Below the pieces are notes generated by a model. It had not been told where the DNA came from and ran no database searches. It saw only the letters and a list, made by a program, of their open reading frames with translations. This document shows, piece after piece, positions 1-10,358 of a stretch of DNA of 64,000 nucleotides. The stretch lies in the NCBI GenBank assembly GCA_003439945.1, contig QVRM01002457.1, positions 636,501 to 700,500 of the forward strand. The letters are read 5' to 3'. Position 1 is the first letter of the stretch, and each line of letters opens with the position of its first letter. Made by a program: the position numbers and the translations under genes. Origin of the DNA: Dermanyssus gallinae. Its lineage: Eukaryota; Arthropoda; Arachnida; Mesostigmata; Dermanyssidae.

Positions 1-5
1 CAGGA

Positions 6-146
6 ATGGACGATATCGGAGAAAATGACCTTGAAAAGAGTAAACGACATAAAGCTAAAAACGGAGAAACTGAAGCTAGTAGCTTGGAGGAGGCTAGGGA
101 TCATTTCACGTCGCAAACTCTCCCACGCACATCCGTTGCGGAATGA
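6..146 (+). other. Short unrecognised open frame at the window edge
   Basis: An ATG-to-TGA frame of 46 codons begins MDDIGENDLEKSKRHKAKNG and ends SVAE. It is hydrophilic with alternating acidic and basic residues and has none of the triplet-repeat bias of the rest of the window. The frame is also open from the ATG back to the window edge, so it could be the end of a longer coding piece. I recognise no family. It may be a transposon or pseudogene remnant, or chance. Confidence 0.2.
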
Positions 147-333
147 GAGACATACATGTCAGTGGAGCTGAGGATCGATTCTCTACATAGGCAAAAAGAA
201 ACGCATAATTTGCCATTCTAAACCAGATCAGTCGGATCCAAGGGGAACCTGAGGACAACTCGAGATAGAGTTGCCGACAACAACAGCAGCAGCAACAACA
301 ACAACAACAAAGTCGAAGACGACAAACAATACT

Positions 334-378
334 GCTTAGTGGTATATAGAGTGGAGCATCGCACTCTATATACTAAGC
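334..378. repeat. Stem-loop, 17 paired bases with a 3-nt bulge
   Basis: Left arm gcttag (334-339) plus tatatagagtg (343-353) pairs perfectly with cactctatata (362-372) plus ctaagc (373-378). Bases 340-342 (tgg) form a bulge and 354-361 the loop. It lies in the intron after the last visible KH-gene exon. No function can be assigned. Confidence 0.8.
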
Positions 379-625
379 GTTGCAGTAGTAGTCAGATGAG
401 TGACAGACTGAATGACTATCCCAGGAGCTCGCGAGAACCGCGTTGAAGCTATCGAGGCGAAGAAAGAGGTGGCACCACGATATAAGGTGTCATTAATTAC
501 GCTTTGTTCGTGCACTAAGCATTTCAGGAGAGTTCAGCATTTCGGACCTGCGTGCAAAACAAGTGCTCTAGGTGGTGAATAATTGCGTATATACATTAGA
601 AGCGCGTTCGGTCGGTTTCACTTAC

Positions 626-719
626 CCTGGGGAGACAGTGCGGCAGCATTAGCGGTGGCTGACGTTGGCGGATTCAGCAGAGGAGCATGCTGTAAAGCCA
701 GCTGGTGGAGCTTTGTTAG
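626..719 (-). CDS. mub: mub/PCBP exon: start of KH2-KH3 linker (LTKLHQLA segment)
   Basis: This 94-nt exon encodes LTKLHQLALQHAPLLNPP, the conserved segment that directly follows the QYAIP-PD motif in PCBP proteins. An Ala/Thr/Ser-rich stretch ending LSPQ and one base of the next codon follow. The acceptor reads gatttccag at 721-720; the donor GTAAGT at 625-620 is a consensus site. Joining to the exon ending at 1565 is phase 0 and restores the family order exactly. The Ala/Ser-rich linker is the part that differs most among isoforms in this family. The next exon, expected to lead to KH3, was not found between 1 and 625. Confidence 0.9.
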
Positions 720-1564
720 CTGGAAATCGGAACCCGGGAGCACAAAATCACACACCGGGGTACAATACACAACAGAGAGAGAGAGAGAGAGAAGCAGGTG
801 GCAGATGGAACACACCGAAACGGACAGAAAAGAAAAACACACACACACACACATACAGTATCACAGTAAGCAGGTTAGATACAGCAGCGGAACAACTCTA
901 TCCTATCATATCATATCATACGTCGACAACACAGCAACAACAGCGTTAATGGTGATACAATAATCGTAATGGTAAAAATCATAAGGTCACGTAAGCCACA
1001 TAACGCAGCAAACAACTAGAAATCGCACGTTACAAAACAGCAATATTAACTAGCGACGTGTATGTTCGGGAATTACTAGCCATTGAAGTACACCGCTTTT
1101 AAGGCTGTTTACATATTACAGTAATATTCGTAATAGTAATGAAATAATGACAGGTTGTTGCATTGATAATGTAACGCTGCGCCATTAAAGTAATAAATGA
1201 ACGAAATAATGAAGTGTACGTATACGGATGAAGTGTACGTATACGGAAGTCTAAGGAGAACGACACAGGATGACCACGTTTGTTCTCAAAACTACTTTTG
1301 TTATTTTAGCTATTACTATTAGTCTGAAGTATATGAATCTACTTGTATAAATCTGCCAATCCTGTATGTGTGTACCGTCGATCTCGGGGCAAGCGAGCCC
1401 GGCCCGTCCTTCTTGTGGTCACTGCCGCTCACGATTGGTTCGCGAATAAATTGATAAACAAAAAACTAGAAGTGTACCTATACGGATGGGAAGAACTTGT
1501 GTTGTTGTAGCATTGCTAGGCGGATGACTGGTCGGTCGGTGTCAACGAAGAGTGGACTACTCAC
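720..1564 (-). other. Intron of the KH gene (845 bp)
   Basis: Bounded by the GTGAGT donor at 1564 and the ttccag acceptor at 721-720. It contains (GA)n at about 773-792, (AC)n at about 838-853 and three copies of a 19-bp motif (1211, 1230, 1469). Confidence 0.9.
1211..1248. repeat. 19-bp tandem duplication (gaagtgtacgtatacggat), third copy at 1469-1487
   Basis: Two abutting copies, 1211-1229 and 1230-1248, differ only at the last base. A third copy at 1469-1487 has a single change and overlaps the region read through if the 1565 donor is skipped. Confidence 0.85.
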
Positions 1565-1845
1565 ATCAGGATGTGGGATGGCATACTGTCCCTGGACAGT
1601 ATACGCCTGACCTCCAGCAAAAATGACCGGCGGCATAGCGGGCTTGGGTCGGTATGGTATGGTGGCGCCCTTCGGCGGACACTCGAGCATCACGCAGCAG
1701 ATCTGGTAGATGCATTTGGTTACCGCGTCGGCACAGCCCGCCACAGTGACGGTGCGTTCCGTCGAGTTCGGTAGCATCTCCGATGCCACCTGAACCGAGG
1801 CGCCTGTCAGCTCGCGAATCTCGCGAATTTTTGAACCGGCTTTAC
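1565..1845 (-). CDS. mub: mub/PCBP exon: rest of KH2 and conserved post-KH2 segment
   Basis: This 281-nt internal exon starts with two bases completing the split Gly codon and then has 93 whole codons. It reads GKAGSKIREIRELTG (the KH2 GXXG loop and helix), QVASEMLPNSTER, CIYQICCVMLE, PPKGATIPYRPKP and GGQAYTVQGQYAIPHPD. These are signature blocks of PCBP/mub, and the Drosophila-like SEMLPNSTER and CIYQIC favour an arthropod ortholog. The acceptor is ttgccattgcag at 1847-1846 and the donor is GTGAGT at 1564-1559. If the donor is not used, the frame stays open for another 28 codons and ends at a stop near 1478, giving a KH2-terminated protein. A methionine upstream of the exon in the same frame lies in the intron and should not be taken as the start. 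Confidence 0.95.
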
Positions 1846-4800
1846 CTGCAATGGCAATCATCAAATAATAACAACAATAGAAAACAACGCGTTATAGCAT
1901 GAACAGCAACAACAGAAAACAACGCGTTATAACATGAACAACAACAACAACAACAACAAACAAAACGATAGCCGCAACACGCAAACATTGCACAAATTCA
2001 AAGAAGCATTACGCTAATATAGATACTACTGTTATTTGTATTACTATTATCGCCTCTACAGAAGCGTGCTGAAATCCGTGCTGAAAAGGCCACTGAAATC
2101 CCACTCAAAGATATGGGTCCAACTCAGTCTTGATTCCTAGTGCACATGAATATACTACGATCAGCCGGCTACAAAATAAAGCTCCTGGGGCTAGACAATA
2201 GAATACGAAGTAATAGAGAGTCGATTTCACGTGCTATTATTACATTGTTCTCCTCGTGGTGATTCGTTCAAGCGTTCCGCGAAACATGTGCGTATGGATG
2301 AATCCTTCTCGGTTCTTATGTTTCTTCACCAGTCGATAGGCAACGAAGCAATACCTATTTATCCATCTATCCGACGATGTATTTGTCCGTCGGTCGAAAG
2401 CTGCATTGACTGCACTCTCAAGTGATATTATTGCTCTTAGGCAAACAGCAATGACCGGTCTGCCTGCCTGCCTGGGTAACTGAGCGCGTGAGGCCAAGCG
2501 TGTATCCCACCAGTCACTGCCTATCGGCACAATACACTTCACTTCCTATGACTGACCGGTGAGTAAAGGTGCGACCGCCCGGCCGCCCACGAAAGTTCGG
2601 CTCGCCATCGAGGCCACTACGCGTCAAACCGCCAACCGACTGCTGTGCCAATGGCGGCATGCTTACATAGAAGCTACCTAGCCAATGTTCCCCGGCTTGC
2701 TCGTTTGAACAAGATCCTCTGCTTTTCGGCTTTCGCCTTGTATCGTCTGTCCGTGGTACTGTTCAACTTTCCGGCAATGCCGTCCCGACCGATGTTGTCG
2801 TTGTTGCTCTTGGTTTTGTGATTGCTCTTATTTCGGATTCTGCTGTTGTTGTTGTTGTTGTTGTTGCTGCTTCCAGTAAGGGTGGTGGTAGTGTCTGATA
2901 GTCTCTACACGTCGAATCTCTCTTCCATATGGATTCCACTGCGTTCTACGCTCCTCTTGCACTGAAGGCTTGCTCTCGCAGATATACATTTTGTTTTTCA
3001 GCAGTAGTAGAAATAGCCAGCAGCAGTCATCATCCCGGGCAAGCCCCTCTTATAGTCGTCGTCGTCGAGCCCTCTCGTTTCGGGGCTCACTTCGGGTTCA
3101 ACTCTCGAGTTTCGAGTGGACGTCATACTCCCATTTCCGCCGCCGCCGTTCTTTGCGCCCGTTCCTCGGCTTGTTTCAATCCCGCAAGACGGGCGCCTCT
3201 TCTCGTTCTCCTTCCTCTCCCTCTCCCTCTTCTTCTCTGTGTATGTGTGCCCTTATGCCGCTGCTCCATGTGCCTTTCTGTCTATTTCTCCATTCGTTGC
3301 CAGCCAAAGTTCTCCTCAAGGGGCTGCAACAACGACCAACGTACAACTCTCTCTCCCAGCAACTCCCACCAATCCCACCCGTGGCTCCGTCTCTGCCCCC
3401 CCCCCCCCCCGTCCCCAGCATGAGTCTTCTTCCCGACCAGCCAGACATCCACTCTTCAAACATCCGATATACAGCGAACGAGGGATCGCATTACAGGCGG
3501 CCTCTACGGCATGACGCTCTACTTGTAATCACAAGTATGTTTGTTACGAGTCTCTAGTAGTAGTAGTAGTAGTGCAAATCGTAGCAGGAATAGTAGCAGT
3601 CAATATCCGGCGGTTCTCCATAGATCTCAAAGGCTCTCATCTAAATTTCATCTCGATTTCCCATTCTCGACTGGAGATCTCCTTGGGTCTCACGATCGCC
3701 GTTCCGCCAGATCACCCACCGACCGTTCAGCGGGCCGTCTGTCTGGGGGCTATAATGTTCGAGGACTTGCTTGAAGAGCTGCTCTAACCCGCTCATCAAC
3801 GATACAGTCTGAATAATTGCCCCTCGCGATCCACCGAAATTAGCAGTGGTATCAACGGCAACCACGGGACGGCATCATTGTCGGCGGCTCCATACTGCGC
3901 CTCGTTCTCTGCGTTTAAATCAAGGCCTAGCGAGAAACAATCACAAAACGCAATTCTATGCAGGTGTCGTCAAACAAGGAAAAGAGCGCCATCATCATCA
4001 TTACTGGTAATTATCAGTCGGAAAATCTATGGAAGCAAATTGATTGCTAAGGGACACGATCTGAAACGGTTAGGAGAATAAAGGATAACAACAGGTCACT
4101 GTCAACGCAGGTTTCTGCAGTTTTGCTCTTCCAGAGCTTGATGCCACCTAACAACCCCCTAAATGCCTAGTCTTCGCATATACCTTGTAGCAAAATGTTC
4201 AAGATGCCACAAAAAAACATATTCCAACATATGCAGGATATAGTTGAGCAACCGCGGTTCGTCGAATAGACTGACAAGAAATGTGTGTCAAATTTGGTGT
4301 TAAATTAATTCAAGCGCATCCGTAAACCTCGACTTCTCCGCCCCATTCCGCACATAAGGCTTAACTGGGCTGCACGTATGTCTGGTTGTGTCTTCCGTGA
4401 GGTCCGACGTGTCCAGTTGCGTTATCTTCAGAACCAATCCAGTAAGACAGAGATTATTATTATCATAATCAACATGAAGTCATGCGCGATTGAACGCGTC
4501 AAGTTTATCTGATGGCCGCCAAAAACAAGCCACGCAACAACCCGTCTGCGTCGCACGAAATGACGAAGTCGAGTGACTAAACACGACTCTTCCCTCGTGA
4601 ACTGACGGCAGTTTAAACTATGTGAGTAAAGCAGCCCCTAAGAAAAATCGACACTTGATTCTATGACAACAAACTCACGTAGCCGATGGCGGTATTACTG
4701 ATGATGTTGATGATAATTCCAATAATAATAATAGTAACGACGAACATATCAAGGACAGCGAAAGCGACGCTGGATTCAGGGACAGCACGAACGCGAAAGT

Positions 4801-7800
4801 TAAGAAGAAGAAAAAAAAGAGGGCAACGATGACGACGTAATTAGTAATCGGACAATTATATCATGCCCTTGTATCCACGTTTGACCTTAAAGTTGCGTAT
4901 GGTCGTATATCGAGAGACAGACAGACGGAACTCTGCACGAGAAACTCTCCACCAACCGTCGTCTCTCTCACCGCCCCGTTGCAGCCCCGTTGCCACTTCT
5001 GCTACCGCCCGCGGCCCTGCCGCTGATGCTGCTGCAGCTATTGCTCCTACTACTCAACAAGAGCCGCGTCCGTCCGCGTATCTACCACTCGTCGATGGAG
5101 AAGAGCCGCAGCACTATACTGTTACTGCTAACTAGCGGAGGAGGGAAGCGGCAGCAGTTCGGTTCGGCACTTTGGCGCGATCGACCATGCACTGGCTGAA
5201 ATGGCTGGCTGAAACTAAGGGCGTTCTTCTCGGATGATGCGAACGCGGCGTCGAAGTGGCCTTCTCCGAGGCAAGAAGGAGGGAACGGAAGGGCCGGACC
5301 CAGCCGGGACGGGCCGGACCGGCAAGCGATCCCCCGCAGAGCGCGGGCAGGGTTTGCTTGTTCCCGCATGACCAATACCATCACCGCTCGATGGACGACG
5401 ACGACGACCACCGCCGCCACCATCACCACCACCACCACCGCCGCCGCGTTCGGAGCCGAACCAAGTAACGAGACAGCGGGAAGACCTCGGGAGGGCCACG
5501 ACGCTGGTCGCCACAGTAGTAGTAGTAGTACGCGTATAGATGACTCGCCCGACGGACTTGTGGTCGCACCCGTCGAACACTGGCCATTATTATTATTATC
5601 AGCAGCAGCATCAGCATCATCATCAGCATCTGAGTGCTAGCTGACACGGAGACCGGCGGGAATTCACTCCCCGACCGGCATCCGGCGGGCGGGACAAACG
5701 AATGACTTGTGAAAGACAGTTGGCACTGGCCGACGACGACGACGACGACAACAACAACAGAAGCAGCAACAACAACAACAATATCAACGACAACAACAAT
5801 AACAGCGAGACCACCGAGGGAGAATGGATGCACTCGTACGCCGGCAGACGGCTAAATATAACCTAACAAGCGTATGCTAGGAAAAGTTCAGAGACGCGTC
5901 CCAAATCCCAGATCGCGCAACAAGCAACTCTAAACACAACAAACAATTCAATGCACACACACACACACACACGCACACAAACTAACGTATATTGCTAGTG
6001 TTGACTCTTCTTTACATCGGCATCTTACACCAGTTATCAGTCGCCGTCCATAAGCTCTGACGTACCGTAAGTGTGACCCCCAGGCTGTCCGCGTTGCGAG
6101 CAACATGGACGCCTGAGGCGAATGCGCCAATACCCCTTCACAGCTTCAACAAGAAACACTTTTCAGGAAACGAGGGACGAAGTGCTCAGTTCTTGCACTG
6201 CTATCCTCCTATCGAATGCTGTGCCACTGCAAAATTTATCTGTCCCTTGTATGTTTCTCTCACAATCCACCTCCTTTGCTATGAGACTCCACAGCAGCCC
6301 TCACATTGCACCTCGTACTCGTGTCTATGATAATAAGTAATGCGTCGGGCGTAATCAGAGCCGACAGCAGCGGCAAAACACGTCAGACGAGAGACAAATA
6401 ATCAATCATGTGCCTAGCTGTGGTCTCATAATATTGATATTGTACATATGGGTTATGTCGTTAACGTTTGCTGCAGTCACCGCTGCGGTTCTGTCTGCTG
6501 TCTGCAAAACAGCTGCAGCTCAGCGGTTAAAGCGCCGTGGCGCGCACAAGACTAACGTTTACTTTTACAAGAGCAGACAGAGAACAAGTCGTATGCGTTA
6601 TTTTCACAACAGATCCATTCGGTTGGCCACCAGCAAAGGCAGGCCGTGTGCTGCAAAGGCAAGAGTGTGTACAACATTGTTGTGAAAGTTTTTCTACTCG
6701 CGGGCCAGAAAAGAGCCCGGCCTCAAATCGAGAACTGCTCGGGTCCCTTCTCGTGTCTGACGTAAACTATCCTGACACACTTCACCGGAATTGCAAAATC
6801 ACTCTAGAACGTTTGCCTAAACTAAATAGTACGCATAACGGCCCCTTTTTGGCCACAAACGACGGTGACGACTGTCAGAACCCAACTTTTTTTTGTCTTG
6901 TTTAGGAGGTCTTGGTCAATAAATGCATTTACACTAGCGGTGCCTGCAGCAGAGCACCTAGTGTGGGACTCCTCCCCCCAACGTTTCTACAGTTGTCCTA
7001 GGAAAGCGCTAAGGCTTCGACTTTGCCTTATCATATGGAGGTACACCCATAGTAGCTTGCCTCGTCAGTATCCTCTTAAGTTCGCCGCCGTCCACCGCTA
7101 TCGACCCGCAACAACGTCACTAGCAACAGCTGCCCAACGGGGTACACCGGGTACCATTGATTGGCCCTTTCCGCCTTAATTGGCACTTCCTTTGTTTCGT
7201 TAGTCGCCGATGCGTACGACGATTATAATGATGCAATTCTGAGTGCAAGGGCGGCTTTTTGCCATGTTTCATCCTCATTAAAATTATTCTAATGGCCGAC
7301 CGAGATTTTCATATTTTTTCTCGCCATAAGTGAAGCGTTCGTTCGAGCTCTGCGTTGGAAGACAGGGTTCTGAGAGGGAGGACAACAACAGATTTCAGTT
7401 GCGGCTCACCAAAACAAACAATACCCGAGCCTTAGTTAAAGCGTCAAGAGGGTTAAGGACATTCGTGTCACGCCTGATGCAGGATAACCTTCCAATTGCA
7501 GATATGTAAATACACGCATATATACATATATATATACACAGCGGGAGGGACGCCTTTGTCTTTGTGGTTGTGTCAAACTGCTTGATTTGCCGAGTTCGAC
7601 GGGCTTACACCAACAAAGCAATGTGTTTGTACGTTTATTCGTCTATCCTAAAAATGTAGTTAAACACGCAGATAAGCGTTTCGATTCGTAGGATGAAGTA
7701 GCATCACGACTACATTGTGTTATTTCTTGTGCCTGTGTGTCTCTGGATGGAGCGGGGGAGGTGGGGGGGGGGGGAGGGAGGGAGGGAATGCCTGTGGATG

Positions 7801-7823
7801 CCGTGCATGCGTGACTTACGCAC
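1846..7823 (-). other. Intron of the KH gene (5,978 bp)
   Basis: Bounded by the GTGCGT donor at 7823 and the attgcag acceptor at 1847-1846. No protein-coding feature is recognised. It holds CAA tracts (about 1939-1963), TTG (about 2842-2871), a run of 15 C (3396-3410), GTA (about 3557-3573), CAC/ACC triplets (about 5398-5450), GAC/CAA (about 5730-5800), CA (about 5953-5972) and TA (about 7509-7535). Open frames here of up to about 200 codons are Ser/Pro/Arg-rich translations of these tracts. Confidence 0.85.
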
Positions 7824-8139
7824 CAATAAGGGAGCCGCACTGGGACGCTGGCACAACGAGACGAAGCGTGACGGGCGCTGCCGTCTGACCGGGTCCGAGA
7901 GGCTTCCCGTGCATCTGGATGCCATGTTGCTGCTGCTGTACGCCGTTCAGACCCGAAGGGTCTGTAGGCGATCCGCTGTTCAACTGCGACATCTCCTCGA
8001 ATTTGGCGCAAATGAGTGAGAATGCCTTGAGGATGCTCTCCGTCGGCCCGGTAATCGTCACGATCCGCTCGGGGCACGTTCCATCCGATATGTTTATCTT
8101 CGCACCAGACTCTTCGCGGAACTTCTTGATATTGTCGCC
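7824..8139 (-). CDS. mub: mub/PCBP exon: KH1 second half, linker, start of KH2
   Basis: This 316-nt internal exon encodes 105 codons plus the first base of a split Gly codon. It opens with GDNIKKFREESGAKINIS, which follows the IIGKK half of the KH1 GXXG loop in the family, and continues with CPERIVTITGPTESI and a helix ending KFEEMSQ. A Gln/Gly/Pro-rich linker of about 35 residues with a QQQQ run follows, then VTLRLVVPASQCGSLIG, the first strand and helix of KH2. The acceptor at 8141-8140 reads cttttgtag. The donor at 7823-7822 reads GTGCGT. The alternative GTAAGT six bases downstream would break the frame into the next exon, so the GTGCGT junction is preferred. The linker is longer than in vertebrate PCBPs. 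Both ends of this exon fall inside KH GXXG loops. Confidence 0.94.
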
Positions 8140-8292
8140 CTACAAAAGACACGAGCAACAGCAGACAAGTAGGCACAACATTGTTATCATGTACGTGTAC
8201 AATAGTTACTATTTAAACAAAAAACGGCACATATCTGCCTAACGCATATATATCTGTAAGCATAGTTTCAATACGAATATCCCCTTTTGTAA

Positions 8293-8294
<2 letters not shown>

Positions 8295-8368
<74 letters not shown>
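8295..8368. repeat. (TA)n microsatellite, about 37 units
   Basis: Uninterrupted alternation of T and A over about 74 bases. Translated products made only of Tyr and Ile come from this tract. Confidence 0.97.
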
Positions 8369-8369
<1 letters not shown>

Positions 8370-8787
8370 CAAAGTATTATGAGTGATAACTTAAACTGCA
8401 TCAAGAAGTACCACTTCCAGAGAAACTGGCAACCATGTGTCAAGTTGACGTTTATATACGGATTGTTAATGAGAGACTTAGCCATAATTGGGGAGATATC
8501 AAAGCTTGTTGTTTGTTCTCAGTGGAATTGGGGAATTGCCTTGTTTTTGGAATGACAGTAGAACTACTAACATTTGATGCATCGGTGTGACTGACCGGAC
8601 GTAGCTTTACGAAATTCAATTTAATATCGCTTTATTTGGCTAGAAAACAAAAAGACTATTCTAACGAACTATTCGCCAAAAATGTTGCAACTTTCGTCGG
8701 GCATACATTTACAAAATGTGCAATTCTTGTCGAACGTGGCTTTACAAAATGTGCAATTCTCGCCGGACATAGATAATGTGCCTGAAC

Positions 8788-8846
8788 CTCGTCGATAAAA
8801 AAAAAATCAGCTCGAACAGCAGGTCTAAGCTGCTCTTATCGACGAG
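8788..8846. repeat. Inverted repeat, 11-bp arms with a 37-nt loop
   Basis: ctcgtcgataa at 8788-8798 pairs with ttatcgacgag at 8836-8846. The loop carries A8 followed by a weaker internal gaacagc/gctgctc pairing. Just upstream, acaaaatgtgcaattct occurs twice (about 8711 and 8744). Confidence 0.6.
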
Positions 8847-10305
8847 ATGCGCAGACCAAGCAATTTGAGTTGTTGAATATATGTATTATAAAGCGTGTAG
8901 TATACGCCATTTGACAGACATGCCTGTCCCCACCTGCACACTTATAAGCACATGAAATAGACCCTCGCTTAGACTTACACTCACACGCAGTGAGCGCCCG
9001 CATCCAGGCAGAAAGAGAAGAAATAATTGTGACTCATCGACACAGGCATAGATGTGGCAAGTCCAATAACATTATCAACATTCAAGCAAAGACAACAACA
9101 ACAACAACAACAACAAATGATGATGATGATGACTAAACCATAAATAACAACAACAACAACAACAACAAAGACGACGGCGACGTCAAACAACCATAGATCT
9201 GTTACCACAACTACTGCCACGTCTAGAACTAATCTCGAATCCACTGGAATGGCACAGGAGAAGTGTCACTATAAGCAGCAGTGTGATGCGTTACGGGGAC
9301 TGGTCGTGGTGGCTCTAATAATACGATTCTATTGTATAACGGACGTTGACGGCGGCACAAGAACGATGTCTATCTACGGGTAGGCCGTGATCGCGCAACG
9401 CCGTTGTGTCAGGGGGCCGGACTGAGCACGCACTCACGCACACGCATTGAGCAGAAACATTACGGCCACAGCTCGAATAAATTGTAACGATTGACAAGAT
9501 TCTAGGGCTATTGTGTTTACAATAGCATCTTCAGCATCATGTTCGCCCGCTAGCACGATCAGCATCACCATTAGCAGCAGCAGCAGCAAGGACACGTTGT
9601 TGTTGTGGTGGTTATTGTTGTTGCTGTTGCTGCTGTTGCTGCTGCTGCTGTTGCTGCTGCAGTATTTTTAAGGAGACATAGATGCTAACTGATCGCAGTC
9701 TAGAGTCTCTTATCTCTCTCTCTCTCTCTGTACAGTTGCTACAGAAATGCCAGTCAGGAGCGTATGTCAGTCGCCAGCAATCAACGAACTATTTCAACGT
9801 AAACAAGACGCGCTCTCTTGTTGTAGAGAGAGAGAGAGAGAGGAACAAGGAACAAAGAAGGGGGAGGAAAAGGAAAGCGGAGAAGAACGACCAAGAACGA
9901 GAGACAAAGCGGGAAAATGACCCCAGAGAGAATCGAGAACGGCAAAGCAACGAGGCGACAAAGAACAAACAAGCATTGGCTGCTTGTTAGCGAGAGACGG
10001 GATATGCTGGACTGGAGAAATCGCCAATCTCGTTTCCTTTCCCCCCCCCGTCGTTATCTCTTGAAATCTCGAAGTAGGAGTTGTTGTTGCTGCTGCTATG
10101 TACGTGGCTGGAACTGTTTATTGTTATTGTCGTTGCTGCTGTTGTTGTTGTTGCGATGGCCAATCGCATATTTTCGAAACAAACGATAACCACTATTAGA
10201 GAGAGTGAGAGAGAGAGGACAAAAGGCATAAAGTGGGAAAGCGAAAAACAGAACGAAACGGCAATAAAACATACGCAGTCAACGATGCAGTCAGTGGCGA
10301 AAAAC

Positions 10306-10307
<2 letters not shown>

Positions 10308-10358
<51 letters not shown>
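10308..10358. repeat. Compound (TA)n(TG)n microsatellite
   Basis: About 19 TA units run directly into seven TG units. The same TA-to-TG arrangement recurs at 57,537. Confidence 0.95.

Larger units (their letters stand above)
1..625 (-). other. Intron of the KH gene (partial), with a hairpin and a short plus-strand open frame
   Basis: No KH3-like sequence was found on the minus strand, so this is read as the intron after the 719-626 exon, running off the window. It holds a CAA/CAG tract at about 281-310, a strong stem-loop at 334-378 and a plus-strand open frame at 6-146. Confidence 0.7.
626..8139 (-). other. mub: Partial PCBP/mub-type triple-KH RNA-binding protein gene (three internal exons)
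   Basis: Three minus-strand exons join in phase to give about 230 residues matching the PCBP/hnRNP-E/mub family in order: KH1 second half, linker, KH2, the GGQAYT-QGQYAIP segment and the LTKLHQLA segment. Members of this family bind C-rich single-stranded RNA and control splicing, stability and translation of mRNAs in nucleus and cytoplasm. That role is family knowledge; the sequence shows the domains. Exon order on the minus strand is 8139-7824, 1845-1565, 719-626, with introns of 5,978 and 845 bp. Junction phases are 0 (before 8139), 1 (7824/1845), 0 (1565/719) and 1 (after 626). The N-terminus with the first half of KH1 was not found in the window and KH3 is not in 1-625, so both ends of the gene lie outside or remain unfound. 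Identification is very secure; which paralog or isoform it is cannot be told. Confidence 0.93.

Noticed and set aside
2929..3557. Overlapping Ser/Pro/Arg-rich frames up to 195 codons
   Set aside because: Several registers are open simultaneously over pyrimidine-rich DNA, including a C15 run; no domain and no exon borders.
7643..8176. A 177-codon minus-strand frame over the KH1 exon
   Set aside because: It is the +1 frame over the real exon; the KH-encoding frame is the one ending SQCGSLIG.
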